A stretch of 64,000 bases of DNA from Clostridia bacterium (GCA_017399035.1 JAFQEM010000026.1:1-64000); one strand, 5' to 3'. Shown: positions 42,861-51,746, counted from the first letter of the stretch. The notes: generated by a model from the sequence alone, not told the origin. Numbers and translations are program-made.

Positions 42861-42924
42861 TTTGCGGGTTATTTAAACCTTAATAAAAAATTAGATACGC
42901 AAACGCAAAGTTTAAATTTTTTTT
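42861..42924 (+). promoter_or_regulatory. Structured leader of the purine permease gene
   Basis: TTTGCG (42861-42866) can pair with either of two tandem CGCAAA words (42898-42903 and 42904-42909), enclosing two small hairpins (GGTT/AACC and TAAT/ATTA); eight T follow at 42917. The alternate pairings look switch-like, but I do not recognise the purine riboswitch core, so this is only a candidate. Confidence 0.4.
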
Positions 42925-42943
42925 ACAAAGGAGTGTTTTTATT

Positions 42944-44575
42944 ATGGAAAACAAATCACCAGACACCGTTGAACAAGTCAAAACAGTTCCTACTGCTAAA
43001 CCTTTAAGCAGATTCGACAAGTTCTTCGGCATAACAGCACGCGGTAGTAGTATCAAAGCAGAAATCATTGCCGGCATAGTTACTTTCCTTGCAATGTGCT
43101 ACATTTTAACCGTAAACCCCACACAGTTTTTCTGGGGCGGTAAATTCGTACCAAACCCCGAATTTGTTGCAGGCGGAAATTTGCCTGAATTTATTCCAAC
43201 TTACACCGCAACGGACAATCCTTACTGGACTTCGGTATTTATTGCAACCGCTTTCGGCGCAATAGTGGGAACTCTATTGATGGCTTTCCTTGCAAAGTTA
43301 CCCTTGGCTCAAGCACCCGGTATGGGTCTCAACTCACTTGTTGGTTCAATAATCGGTGGTGGCGTTGGTTTCGGTTCTTATTATTTTAGTTTCTCTCTTG
43401 CCAACGCAATGTTTATGGTTCTAATTTCTGGTATACTTTTCTTATTATTATCATTGATTACCATAAAAGGCGTTTCACTCCGTCAAAAGATTTTTGAAGG
43501 TATTCCTGCAGCAATAAGAACTGCTATTCCTGTTGGTATAGGTTTGTTTATTGCTTATATCGGTTTCCAAAACGCAGGCTTTATTATCACTAATCAATAT
43601 ACTCAAGTTGGCGTTCTTGATTTTTCAAACTGGGAAACACAAGTAGTAAACTGGGGTAGTTCACTTGCAGTAACACCTGCAAACGGTTTAGTTCTTTTAT
43701 CTGGTTTATTCGTAATTGCAATTCTTGACCACTTAAAAGTAAAGGGCGCAGTTATTATCGGTATTTTAGCAGCAACCATAGTTGGTATTCCTCTAAACGT
43801 TACTAACGTTGCAGTTATTTTAGGTAACGAACCAGGTATTACTTGGAAGTTCTGGGAAAACTTTGCTAATTATTTTAGTGGTGAAAACGGTGTTTTCGGC
43901 ATTGCCGTTACCGAAGGTTGGAATCTCCCTGCAGGCTCAATTATGACCGTTGTTATGCTTATTATAACAATGTGCATGATTGATATGTTCGATACTATGG
44001 GTACTTGCGTAGGTTGTTGTTCAGCAGCAGGTCTTTTAGATGAAAAGGGCGTTCCGCTAAACTATGATAAAATTATGTATTCGGATTCAATCGCTACTTG
44101 CGCAGGTTCGTTGTTCGGTACTTCAACAGTTACCACGTTCGTTGAATCTGGCGCAGGTATTGCAACCGGTGGTAGAACTGGGCTAACCGCTCTTACAACC
44201 GCAGTTATGTTCTTCCTTGCAATCTTTGCACTTCCCTTGTTTGCAATGATACCCAGCGCTGCAGCAGCGTCTGCACTAGTTTACGTTGGTGTTCTTATGA
44301 TGAAAAACATAAAGAACGTTGACTTTAGCGATATTAGAACTGCAGTTCCTGCTTTCCTTGCAATAGCAATTATGCCTTTAGGATATTCCATCACCAAAGG
44401 TATCGGTTGGGCAATTCTTTCGTTCGTTGTAATTAGTATTTTCTGCTATATAGTTGACGCTATTAAATATGCTATCAACAAGAAAGATAAACCCGTTTGG
44501 AACGTTTCTATCGTTACCATTATCGTAGCAGTTCTCTTCATTATTTACTTCTTCGTTCCTACCATTATTAAATAA
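42944..44575 (+). CDS. NCS2-family purine (adenine/guanine/hypoxanthine) permease
   Basis: 543-residue inner-membrane nucleobase:proton symporter of the AzgA/PbuG-type branch. Seen: about 12 to 14 hydrophobic segments, the N-terminal SRFDKFFGITARGSSIKAEIIAGIVTFLAMCYIL, APGMGLNSLVG (substrate region), TMCMIDMFDTMGTCVG and STVTTFVESGAGIATGGRTGLTA, motifs shared with Firmicutes purine permeases. The ATG follows AAAGGAGTG. Monocistronic, with a 120-base leader that may be regulatory. Confidence 0.92.
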   Translation: MENKSPDTVEQVKTVPTAKPLSRFDKFFGITARGSSIKAEIIAGIVTFLAMCYILTVNPTQFFWGGKFVPNPEFVAGGNLPEFIPTYTATDNPYWTSVFIATAFGAIVGTLLMAFLAKLPLAQAPGMGLNSLVGSIIGGGVGFGSYYFSFSLANAMFMVLISGILFLLLSLITIKGVSLRQKIFEGIPAAIRTAIPVGIGLFIAYIGFQNAGFIITNQYTQVGVLDFSNWETQVVNWGSSLAVTPANGLVLLSGLFVIAILDHLKVKGAVIIGILAATIVGIPLNVTNVAVILGNEPGITWKFWENFANYFSGENGVFGIAVTEGWNLPAGSIMTVVMLIITMCMIDMFDTMGTCVGCCSAAGLLDEKGVPLNYDKIMYSDSIATCAGSLFGTSTVTTFVESGAGIATGGRTGLTALTTAVMFFLAIFALPLFAMIPSAAAASALVYVGVLMMKNIKNVDFSDIRTAVPAFLAIAIMPLGYSITKGIGWAILSFVVISIFCYIVDAIKYAINKKDKPVWNVSIVTIIVAVLFIIYFFVPTIIK

Positions 44576-44591
44576 TTCGTTTAATTAAGTT

Positions 44592-44626
44592 TAAAAGCCC
44601 GTGGTTGAAACCACGGGCTTTTATTT
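44592..44626 (+). terminator. Terminator after the purine permease gene
   Basis: AAAGCCCGTGG / CCACGGGCTTT stem (44594-44622) followed by a T-rich tract. Confidence 0.9.
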
Positions 44627-44644
44627 TAACCGTAAGGACAAACG

Positions 44645-44676
44645 AAAATCCACCGAAAAATTTTTCGGTGGATTTT
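44645..44676 (-). terminator. Terminator after typA
   Basis: A perfect 32-base palindrome ends 5 bases before the typA stop. The minus-strand reading ends in a T-rich run. Confidence 0.85.
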
Positions 44677-44680
44677 CATT

Positions 44681-46504
44681 TTATTCTAAACCTTTTGCTT
44701 TTCTTTTTAGTCTTGTTTCGGTGTCTAAAGTCTTTTTTCTTATGCGCACGTTTTTAGGCGTTACTTCAAGCATTTCGTCGTCGTTGATAAATTCCATTGC
44801 CTCTTCTAAACTCATAAGTTTAGGTGTTTCTAAACGCAGAGCGTCGTCACTGCCTGACGCACGGGTATTTGTTAAATGCTTTTTCTTGCAAACGTTTACG
44901 CTAATATCTTCGTTTTTAGGTGAAACGCCTACAACCATACCTTCGTAAACTTGCGTGCCTGCACCTATAAAAAGTTGACCTCTACCTTGAGCGTTGAACA
45001 AACCGTAAGTAACAGCCTCGCCCGTTTCAAACGCAACTAGCGAACCCGTTGCACGCCTTTCAATATCACCCTTAAACTCTTCGTAGCCATAAAATAAAGT
45101 ATTAAATACGCCTTCGCCACGAGTTTCGGTTAAGAATTGACTTTTATAACCAAACAATCCCCTTGCAGGAACTTTAAACTCAAGCCTAATTCTACTACCT
45201 ATGTTTTCCATCTGCAAAAGTTCGCCTTTGCGAACGCCCATACTTGAGAAAACACTGCCCGTTTTATCTTCAGGAACGTCTACTATAAGTCTTTCCATCG
45301 GCTCTAAAATTTTATCGCCGTCTTGCTTATACATAACCTTTGGTGCGCCAACTTGGAACTCATAACCCGAACGGCGCATTGTTTCAATCAAAATTGAAAG
45401 GTGCATTTCACCACGACCACAAACCCTATAAGAATCTGCAGAATCCGTTTCTTCAACTCTCAACGAAACGTCTTTCAACATTTCCTTAAACAACCTATCA
45501 CGTAGATGCCTTGTGGTAACGAACTTACCTTCTTTACCAGCAAACGGGCTGTCGTTTACTGAAAACAGCATCTCTACCGTAGGCTCACTTATTTTAACGA
45601 AAGGCACGGGTTCAACAAGCGCAGGGGAACATATGGTGTCGCCTATAGAAATATTTTCAAGCCCACTCACGCAAACTATATCGCCTGCCTTTGCACTTTC
45701 AACAGAAACTCTGTTAAGACCTTCTATTTGATAAATACTTACCAGTTTACCTTTAACTTCTTTACCCTTAATATTATAATTGCACGTTTGAACGTCTTGG
45801 TTTATAGCAATAGAACCTCGTTCAATTCTACCTATACCTATACGCCCAACGTATTCGTTATAGTCAATAGACGAAACCAACATTTGGAAAGGCCCGTCCA
45901 TATCCACCTCTTGCGGTTCAAAATGATTAACAATCATATCAAACAAGGGTGTTAAATCTTTACCCTCAACGTTATAATCAAGTGTTGCAGTGCCGGCTCG
46001 CCCTGAACAAAAAATAATAGGGCTGTCAATTTGGTCGTCGCTTGCGTTAAGGTCAAAAAGAAGTTCTAAAATTTCGTCTTGAACTTCAGAAAGACGCGCG
46101 TCTGGGCGGTCTATTTTATTGACCACTATAATAAGTTTATGATTAAGTTCAAGCGCTTTTTGGACTACGAAACGCGTTTGTGGCATAGGTCCTTCGCACG
46201 CGTCAACCAAAACTATAACGCCGTTTACCATTTTCAAAACACGTTCAACTTCTCCGCCAAAATCTGCGTGTCCTGGCGTATCTACAACGTTAATCTTCAC
46301 CCCGTTATAAAAAGCCGAAGTGTTTTTAGCCAAAATGGTTATACCCCTTTCTCTTTCAAGGTCGCCAGAGTCCATAACCCTATCCATAACTTCTTGATTA
46401 TCACGGAAAATTCCGCCTTGTTTTAACATTTCGTTTACTAGCGTTGTTTTGCCGTGGTCTACGTGCGCTATAATAGCAACGTTTCTAACGTCTGTCCTTT
46501 TCAA
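44681..46504 (-). CDS. typA: Translational GTPase TypA/BipA
   Basis: 607-residue ribosome-associated GTPase of the EF-G group, important for 50S assembly under stress. Seen: G1 [11 protein letters not shown] (residues 13-23), [12 protein letters not shown] (G3), NKIDRPDA (G4), the EF-G-like domains II-IV and the BipA-specific C-terminal domain ([19 protein letters not shown]). The start codon is TTG at 46504, following AAGGACGGAC, which fits the usual MKRTDVRN N-terminus. Nudix and an unknown gene precede it on the same strand. Confidence 0.95.
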   Translation of the reverse strand: MKRTDVRNVAIIAHVDHGKTTLVNEMLKQGGIFRDNQEVMDRVMDSGDLERERGITILAKNTSAFYNGVKINVVDTPGHADFGGEVERVLKMVNGVIVLVDACEGPMPQTRFVVQKALELNHKLIIVVNKIDRPDARLSEVQDEILELLFDLNASDDQIDSPIIFCSGRAGTATLDYNVEGKDLTPLFDMIVNHFEPQEVDMDGPFQMLVSSIDYNEYVGRIGIGRIERGSIAINQDVQTCNYNIKGKEVKGKLVSIYQIEGLNRVSVESAKAGDIVCVSGLENISIGDTICSPALVEPVPFVKISEPTVEMLFSVNDSPFAGKEGKFVTTRHLRDRLFKEMLKDVSLRVEETDSADSYRVCGRGEMHLSILIETMRRSGYEFQVGAPKVMYKQDGDKILEPMERLIVDVPEDKTGSVFSSMGVRKGELLQMENIGSRIRLEFKVPARGLFGYKSQFLTETRGEGVFNTLFYGYEEFKGDIERRATGSLVAFETGEAVTYGLFNAQGRGQLFIGAGTQVYEGMVVGVSPKNEDISVNVCKKKHLTNTRASGSDDALRLETPKLMSLEEAMEFINDDEMLEVTPKNVRIRKKTLDTETRLKRKAKGLE

Positions 46505-46555
46505 AATTAAAGTCCGTCCTTTTTATATGGTTTTCAACATAATTCCCCTAAACTC

Positions 46556-47074
46556 TTATAGCACACTCAACAATGCTATAAGGGTTTTTGCATCTTTAAT
46601 TTTCCCTTGGGAAATCATCTTTTTAATCTTATCTTTTTCTATCCACTTGGCGCAAAGAAATTCGTCTTCATCTAAATGCATTTTAGTTTCAGTTAAACCT
46701 TCTGCGCGATATATTCTTATTATCTCGTTGGTATAAGCAGGTGTTGGATAAACGTCAAAAAGTTTAACCACTTTTTCGGCTTTTATCCCCCCTTCCTCTT
46801 CTAACTCTCTAATAGCAGTTTGGGCAGGGTCTTCGCCAACGTTTAATTTGCCGGCAGGAATTTCCCACAGTTCTTCACCGTAAGGGTAGCGAAACTGTTT
46901 AACCAGCAAAATTTTGCCGTCTTTTTCACATATAACCGCACTGCCACCGCTGTGTTCAACCATCTCTCTAATAGCGCTAGAGCCGTTTGGTAAAATGGCG
47001 TTATCTTTTCTTACGTTTATAATTTTACCTTTATAAACGTAATTTATTTGTTCAGTTTTCTCTTTAAATTGCAT
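46556..47074 (-). CDS. Nudix hydrolase, ADP-ribose pyrophosphatase type
   Basis: 172-residue Nudix enzyme cleaving ADP-ribose or related nucleoside diphosphate sugars to monophosphates. Seen: the Nudix box beginning GKLNVGEDPAQTAIRELEEEGG, and the upstream VKQFRYPYGEELWEIPAG and downstream DVYPTPAYTNEIIRIYRA that characterise NudF/ADPRase. It starts inside the tail of the preceding gene (11-base overlap), so the two are co-translated; typA follows after 51 bases. Confidence 0.93.
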   Translation of the reverse strand: MQFKEKTEQINYVYKGKIINVRKDNAILPNGSSAIREMVEHSGGSAVICEKDGKILLVKQFRYPYGEELWEIPAGKLNVGEDPAQTAIRELEEEGGIKAEKVVKLFDVYPTPAYTNEIIRIYRAEGLTETKMHLDEDEFLCAKWIEKDKIKKMISQGKIKDAKTLIALLSVL

Positions 47075-47876
47075 TTAAAATATCCTTCACGTATTTAGAA
47101 ACTTTATTTACCCTGCCAAAGAATAAAAACGGCTTTGTTTTTGCAACGTATTTATACGCAATAAACGCATAACTAACCGCATCTTTATCTTCACTTTCCA
47201 AAACGTTTGCAAGCATATCTACAATAAGCAAAATTTCTTCTTTAACGTCATCTTTAAGTTTACTTTCTTTAACCTTTTTCTTGTCGGCTAAAAGTATTTC
47301 TTTTATAGCCTTTACGCTAGAACCGTAAACCTTTTTTAATAATTCTTTTTCTCTGCGTTCAGTATTTTCTCTCTCTTCTTTTTCTCTTGCCCTTCTGTTT
47401 TCTTCTTCTGTAAGCGCCTCTACGGGGTCTTGCAACTTGCCGTCAATAACACTTTCCATAAGCATTTTAACAGAATTTTTAAATGGCTTAACCATTGCGG
47501 TAATAAACGCGTCGTAAGAAGAAGAGCAACTTCCGTCAATAAAGAAATATCTGTTCAAAAACTCGTTTAAATTTATGCGTTTTGAATCTATATCTACAAG
47601 AATATTGAATATAAACGCCAAAAGTTCACGAGAATTAGGGGGCATTATAAATTCGCCCTTATCTGCAGTGAAGTTTTGACTTTTAACCAAATATTTTTTG
47701 CACGCCCCTTCATAATCAAAATCGGTAAGACAGTTTTGAAAAAGAGCAAGCAACGTAGACGAACTTGCAATAGATTTTAAAAAGTTAGCAAGTTTAACGT
47801 CCGCAAGAATATATTTGCTATCAATAAGTTCGTCAGCACGTTCTAAAAATAAATCAAGTTCTTCTTTTTTAGTCAA
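47064..47876 (-). CDS. Conserved protein of unknown function, likely cytoplasmic
   Basis: 270 residues, family not recognised. Mostly helical; acidic/basic coiled region at about 155-185 (EEENRRAREKEERENTERREKELLKK) and no membrane segment or known catalytic motif. The start is TTG at 47876, chosen because it follows AGGGGGAAA; no ATG gives a better site. Overlaps the Nudix gene. It probably acts with the Nudix/TypA unit, but function is open. Confidence 0.7.
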   Translation of the reverse strand: MTKKEELDLFLERADELIDSKYILADVKLANFLKSIASSSTLLALFQNCLTDFDYEGACKKYLVKSQNFTADKGEFIMPPNSRELLAFIFNILVDIDSKRINLNEFLNRYFFIDGSCSSSYDAFITAMVKPFKNSVKMLMESVIDGKLQDPVEALTEEENRRAREKEERENTERREKELLKKVYGSSVKAIKEILLADKKKVKESKLKDDVKEEILLIVDMLANVLESEDKDAVSYAFIAYKYVAKTKPFLFFGRVNKVSKYVKDILNAI

Positions 47877-47972
47877 GATAATTTCCCCCTATGGTAATTT
47901 TTAGTTAACCCATATTTTGTTTATTATTTACGTTTTCACAACAAGTTCAAAGATATTTTTGCGATGTGTTGC

Positions 47973-48050
47973 AATAGAGCAGTCCGCGGTGTTTATCCGC
48001 GGAAAGTGCAACAGCACTTTGGCTTGCACAAACAAGCCTACTGTCGTATT
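47973..48050. repeat. Three-armed (cloverleaf-like) inverted-repeat element A
   Basis: Outer stem AATA (47973-47976) / TATT (48047-48050) and GCAGT (47979-47983) / ACTGT (48040-48044), enclosing three perfect hairpins with no spacer between them: CCGCGG/CCGCGG, AAAGTGC/GCACTTT and GGCTTG/CAAGCC. The strand that folds is unknown. It is not a tRNA: no T-loop or anticodon pattern is present. Confidence 0.8.
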
Positions 48051-48052
48051 AT

Positions 48053-48124
48053 ATCACAACGCACGGGCTATCGCTCTAAATTGTCTTCGTCAATTCCGTT
48101 TTTTCAAAACGAGTGCGCCGTGAT
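48053..48124. repeat. Three-armed (cloverleaf-like) inverted-repeat element B
   Basis: Outer stem ATCAC-AA-CGCAC (48053-48064) with GTGCG-CC-GTGAT (48113-48124), a two-base internal mismatch, enclosing GGGC/GCTC, AATTG/CAATT and CGTTTT/AAAACG hairpins. The same plan as element A, only two bases after it, with unrelated primary sequence. Confidence 0.75.
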
Positions 48125-48134
48125 GAAATTGCAC

Positions 48135-48175
48135 AAGAAAATACTTGCAAATGCTTCGCGCTTGCGTATTTTCTT
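48135..48175. repeat. Long hairpin next to elements A and B
   Basis: AAGAAAATAC (48135-48144) pairs perfectly with GTATTTTCTT (48166-48175), and GCAAATGC with GCGCTTGC inside (one mismatch, TTC loop), giving an 18-pair hairpin with a TT bulge. No T run, so not an obvious terminator. Confidence 0.75.
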
Positions 48176-48248
48176 ATTTATTATACCACAAATAAAACCC
48201 ATAATAAACTTTTTTTGTCATAATTTTGCAAAATTTTCGCGAAAGTTC

Positions 48249-48276
48249 TTTACAAATTTCTATTTTGTGATATAAT
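48249..48276 (+). promoter_or_regulatory. Promoter of the DUF4364 gene
   Basis: TTTACA (48249-48254), 16-base spacer, TATAAT (48271-48276); the ATG lies 31 bases further. Confidence 0.65.
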
Positions 48277-48307
48277 GTAAAAACAGTAGTATGGAGAAAT
48301 AGGGTTT

Positions 48308-48832
48308 ATGCAAGTCAAAGGTGATTCGTCATTAAACAAATTAATATTGTTATTCGTCTTTGACAAGATGGAAGTTCCGCTGTCGGAAAACACGGTGCTT
48401 GATATGTGCTGTTCGTCAAACAACTGGCTAGCGTATATGGACTGTCAACCTATATTAAACCAACTTCTTGATTGTGGTTGGATTTACAATATAGGTAACG
48501 CAGGCGAACCACTTTACACCATTACCCCTGACGGCAGAATTTGCCTTGCGAACTTTTTTATAAATATCCCTGCCTCTACTCGTGAAGAAATTTCGTTATT
48601 CATAAAGCATAACCGCGCAAAATATCGCAGAAAACAAGAATGCGTTGCCGATTATTTTATGAATAAAGACGGCACTTATACGGCGTATCTTAAAATTATA
48701 GAACCCGCGCAACCCGTGCTTGAACTTAAACTTGTAGTACCCAACCGCCAAATTGCTAAAGACATTTATAAAAAGTGGGGCGAAAAAGCGGCTGACGTTT
48801 ACCGCAACGTTTACGAAAATTTAGTTGACTGA
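48308..48832 (+). CDS. DUF4364 family protein
   Basis: 174 residues matching the DUF4364 family of Clostridia. The N-terminal half looks like a winged-helix (KLILLFVFDKMEVPLSENTVLDMC...YTITPDGRICLANFF) and the C-terminal half a beta domain (GTYTAYLKIIEPAQPVLELKLVVPN), so a DNA-binding regulator is plausible. It overlaps the following gene's non-coding leader and shares direction with the TSCPD protein. Function unknown. Confidence 0.85.
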   Translation: MQVKGDSSLNKLILLFVFDKMEVPLSENTVLDMCCSSNNWLAYMDCQPILNQLLDCGWIYNIGNAGEPLYTITPDGRICLANFFINIPASTREEISLFIKHNRAKYRRKQECVADYFMNKDGTYTAYLKIIEPAQPVLELKLVVPNRQIAKDIYKKWGEKAADVYRNVYENLVD

Positions 48833-48869
48833 TAAACACATTACACATATTTTAAGGAGAATGAGAAAA

Positions 48870-49145
48870 ATGCAAACTTATATGACTAGAGGAACTTGTT
48901 CCAGACAAATTTTATACGACGTAACAGAAGATATGCGCGTTAAAAACGTTAAATTTATAGGTGGTTGCAGTGGCAACCTTCAAGCGGTGGCAAGATTAGT
49001 TGACGGTAAGCCCGTAGACGAAGTTATTGCAACGTTAAAGGGAATTAAATGCAGAAGTAATACTTCTTGTGGGGACCAACTTGCTCTTGCGTTAGAAGAT
49101 TATAAATTTAGGCTTGCTAACCCCGACTTTGGTAAAAGAAAATAA
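48870..49145 (+). CDS. TSCPD-domain protein (TIGR03905 type)
   Basis: 91 residues, of the TIGR03905/TSCPD group, which resembles the C-terminal domain of vitamin B12-dependent ribonucleotide reductases. Seen: TRGTCSRQILYDV and RSNTSCGDQLALAL with the diagnostic TSC-[GP]-D. The start is at 48870 (AAGGAGAATG site); the frame upstream overlaps DUF4364 without a ribosome site. Role unknown. Confidence 0.85.
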   Translation: MQTYMTRGTCSRQILYDVTEDMRVKNVKFIGGCSGNLQAVARLVDGKPVDEVIATLKGIKCRSNTSCGDQLALALEDYKFRLANPDFGKRK

Positions 49146-49157
49146 CAACCGTTAATT

Positions 49158-49190
49158 AAAATCGTGCAAAATTGCGCGATTTTTTATTTT
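49158..49190 (+). terminator. Terminator after the TSCPD gene
   Basis: AAATCGTGC / GCGCGATTT imperfect stem and T6. Confidence 0.75.
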
Positions 49191-49268
49191 ATATTATAGT
49201 TGCTAAATAAGACAAATTTTATCTTATTTACAAGAAAATGCTCAACAGACAAAAATTTAACAAAACTA

Positions 49269-49297
49269 TTGATTTTTTTACCATTTTATAGTAAAAT
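49269..49297 (+). promoter_or_regulatory. Promoter of the cytidylate-kinase-like gene
   Basis: TTGATT (49269-49274), 17-base spacer, TAAAAT (49292-49297). Confidence 0.65.
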
Positions 49298-49357
49298 ATA
49301 TATGTAAGTTGAATTCATTTATTTAGAATTTGCGACTTTATGATAAGGAGGTATTTT

Positions 49358-49987
49358 ATGAACGTTATAACTATTAGCCGTGAATTTGGAAGTGGCGGAC
49401 GAGAACTTGGCAGACTTATTGCAGAAAAACTTGGTTACGATTATTACGACCGCCAAATTATTGCAACTATTGCAGAAAGGCACGGTATGGATGAAAAATT
49501 TGTTGACTCTGCGCTAAACAGCAATCTTTTGCAAACTATACCGCTAACTTTTAGCCACTCTTTCGTTACCCCTATGGTAATTCAATCCCCCCACACCAAA
49601 CTACTTATTGAACAAAGGCAAGTTATTGAAGAGATTGCTAAACTGGGCAAAGATTGCGTTATCGTAGGCAGAAATGCAGACGTTATTTTGAAAGAACTTA
49701 GCCCGTTCAACATCTTTGTATGCGCAGATATGCAGTCCAAATTAGAGCGTTGCAAAGCGCGTGCCGACCACGACGAAAGGCTTTCTGACAAGGCTATAAA
49801 GAAAAATATTCAGCGCATTGATAAAAACCGTGCGCGCACACGCTATCTTATTGCCGAGGGCGAATGGGGTCATAGAAAATCTTATCACCTTATAGTAAAC
49901 ACTACCGACTGGAATTTAGACGAACTATCTATTTCGATTGCAGATATGGTCAAACGTTGGGTAAAAGGTAAAGAAAAGGCAGAATAA
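49358..49987 (+). CDS. Cytidylate kinase-like family protein
   Basis: 209-residue P-loop kinase of the Cytidylate_kin2 group: MNVITISREFGSGGRELGRLIAEKLGYDYYD contains the phosphate-binding GSGGRELG, and CVIVGRNADVIL plus CKARADHDERLSDKAIKKNIQRIDKNRARTRYLIAEGEWG the substrate/LID regions. Start at 49358 follows TAAGGAGG; the in-frame codons before it lie in the leader. Single gene. Substrate (CMP or other) unproven. Confidence 0.85.
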   Translation: MNVITISREFGSGGRELGRLIAEKLGYDYYDRQIIATIAERHGMDEKFVDSALNSNLLQTIPLTFSHSFVTPMVIQSPHTKLLIEQRQVIEEIAKLGKDCVIVGRNADVILKELSPFNIFVCADMQSKLERCKARADHDERLSDKAIKKNIQRIDKNRARTRYLIAEGEWGHRKSYHLIVNTTDWNLDELSISIADMVKRWVKGKEKAE

Positions 49988-50012
49988 ATTAAATTCATAT
50001 TTAACACAAGTT

Positions 50013-50050
50013 AAAAGCGGTGGCAAGGTTGCCACCGCTTTTAGTTTTTA
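50013..50050 (+). terminator. Terminator after the kinase gene
   Basis: 14-base stem AAAAGCGGTGGCAA (50013-50026) / mirror (50029-50042) and following T-rich sequence. Confidence 0.9.
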
Positions 50051-50133
50051 ATATCAAACGTCCTTAAAAGATTTTATTTACAAACACACCTTATCCGATA
50101 GATTTTTTTAAAGCAAAAGTGTATAATTAAATT

Positions 50134-50817
50134 ATGGAAAAATTTGAAATTAAGCCGATAGGCTATATTGAAAGCGACTTTAAAGAAAAGTTTGGAATAC
50201 CAAGGCAAAGTGGGCGCGCGCCAAGCGTTATATCAAAAATAATATTTTATCCCGAATACCGCAACGACGACGCTTTGCGTGAAATTGATGGTTTTTCACA
50301 CCTTTGGATAATATTTGATTTTTCAAAGGCGCATAAAGACGGTTGGGCGCCACTAGTTCGTCCGCCACGGCTTGGCGGTAATAAAAAAGTCGGCGTGTTT
50401 GCAAGCCGTTCCCCCTTTAGACCAAACAATATAGGTTTATCTTCAGTTAAGTTAGAGCGTGTGGAAAAGACGGAAAATTTAGGTTCTGTTTTAATAGTTT
50501 CAGGCGCAGACTTGCTAGACCAAACACCCGTTTACGATATAAAGCCCTACCTACCTTTTACTGATTGCCATTTTGACGCAAAAGGCGGTTATGCAAGCGA
50601 GCAAGAAAGTTATAAACTTAAAGTTGAACTTATACCCGAACTTGATTTGCTTTTAAGTCAAGATAAAATTGATGCGCTTAAAGAGTGCCTTGAAGACGAC
50701 CCAAGACCATCTTATCAAGACGACGGAAAAGAATACGGCTTAACTTTTGCAGGCGTAAACGTTAGATTTATTGTAAATGATGGGGTGCTAAAAGTTATTT
50801 CTGCTAATAAAATATAA
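50134..50817 (+). CDS. trmO: tRNA (adenine(37)-N6)-methyltransferase
   Basis: 227-residue TrmO (TsaA/YaeB), which methylates t6A37 to m6t6A37 in tRNA-Thr. Seen: the beta-barrel core FGIPRQSGRAPS, EIDGFSHLWIIFDF, VRPPRLGGNKKVGVFASRSPFRPNNIGLSSVKL and the C-terminal ARM-like segment DDPRPSYQ. Acts downstream of the t6A pathway that tsaC serves. The ATG lies only 6 bases after TATAAT (50122-50127) and has no Shine-Dalgarno site, suggesting a leaderless transcript. Confidence 0.93.
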   Translation: MEKFEIKPIGYIESDFKEKFGIPRQSGRAPSVISKIIFYPEYRNDDALREIDGFSHLWIIFDFSKAHKDGWAPLVRPPRLGGNKKVGVFASRSPFRPNNIGLSSVKLERVEKTENLGSVLIVSGADLLDQTPVYDIKPYLPFTDCHFDAKGGYASEQESYKLKVELIPELDLLLSQDKIDALKECLEDDPRPSYQDDGKEYGLTFAGVNVRFIVNDGVLKVISANKI

Positions 50818-50820
50818 TAA

Positions 50821-50858
50821 AAAAGTGAACTGTTTTATAAAAAACCGTTCACTTTTTT
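50821..50858. terminator. Bidirectional terminator between trmO and the DUF1295 gene
   Basis: AAAAGTGAAC (50821-50830) / GTTCACTTTT stem, extended by GTTTT/AAAAC inside and A/T runs outside. Confidence 0.85.
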
Positions 50859-50888
50859 AATTAAAGTATCAAATTTATTAAACCGTTG

Positions 50889-51746
50889 CTAAAATTTCTT
50901 TACAGGCAACAAAATTCTAGTTGCTTTTTTATATTCTACAAATCCTTGTTTTTTGCTTTGCCTTTTATCTGCCATAGGTATACTTACAACTAAAAACATT
51001 AGATTATTTACAAGCGCGCCTAGACATAAATACCACACGGTTGGCTTTGCGCAAACTAGAGCAAGCGCAATGCCCCACCACATTAAAATTTCACCTAAAT
51101 AGTTGGGGTGGCGAGAATATTTCCATAAACCAAAGCGAATAAACCCACCTTTAGCCTGTTTTCTAAAGATATGCATTTGCACGTCTGCCGTGCCTTGCAA
51201 CAGCGTTGCTAATATAGAAACGGCGAAAAATATTATACTGCCTGCGTTTACGTTAAATTCTATCGTAAAAGTGTAAATTACTGGTAGCATACACAAATAA
51301 ACAACGATTGTTGGAAAAAGGTGAATGCCTAAAAAATTTATAAGTGGATAAAAAACGCCCGTCTTTTCTTTAAGCATAGAATAACGCCAATCTTGATGAG
51401 TTAAATTTTTAAAAGTATACGCCCAGTTGGCAGTTAGCCTTATTCCCCAAATACAAATTGCTATCAATGGCAAAAGCCTTGCTAACGTAATTTCGCAACC
51501 CAACGCAAGCGCAACCACAATCACTATAGGCTGAACACTCCAGTAAGGGTCGTAAACTGACGCGTTATTAAATATTAGGCTAAAAATAAAAGTAAACGCA
51601 GTTGCAATAACGTCTACGATAAAAATTTTCAAATAAACGTTTTCTATAGTTAAAAACTTAAAACTAACCACTGCTAAAACGGTTGCAAGAATATAAACAA
51701 CCGCTACAACTATAAAACTAAATAATCTGCTCTCTTTTAACTTCAT
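50889..51746 (-). CDS. DUF1295 family membrane protein (steroid 5-alpha-reductase-like)
   Basis: 285-residue polytopic membrane protein. The second half has FRKQAKGGFIRFGLWKYSRHPNYLGEILMWWGIALA, the RHPNY(L)GE motif of the DUF1295/isoprenylcysteine methyltransferase-like fold that binds NADPH or SAM-type cofactors. About eight hydrophobic segments. It overlaps the EamA gene by 29 bases. Substrate unknown. Confidence 0.88.
   Translation of the reverse strand: MKLKESRLFSFIVVAVVYILATVLAVVSFKFLTIENVYLKIFIVDVIATAFTFIFSLIFNNASVYDPYWSVQPIVIVVALALGCEITLARLLPLIAICIWGIRLTANWAYTFKNLTHQDWRYSMLKEKTGVFYPLINFLGIHLFPTIVVYLCMLPVIYTFTIEFNVNAGSIIFFAVSILATLLQGTADVQMHIFRKQAKGGFIRFGLWKYSRHPNYLGEILMWWGIALALVCAKPTVWYLCLGALVNNLMFLVVSIPMADKRQSKKQGFVEYKKATRILLPVKKF

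Larger units (their letters stand above)
47877..48307. other. 431-base intergenic region of stacked hairpins, no gene
   Basis: Between divergent genes at 47876 (-) and 48308 (+). It contains two three-armed inverted-repeat elements and one long hairpin, described separately. Candidate promoters point outward: minus TTGAAC/TAATAA (47950-47921) and plus TTTACA/TATAAT (48249-48276). The structured block therefore lies outside both predicted leader RNAs. No protein frame is convincing. Confidence 0.75.

Noticed and set aside
47973..48050. tRNA gene
   Set aside because: The three-armed fold lacks a GTTCRA T-loop, a canonical anticodon loop and a CCA-type acceptor end.
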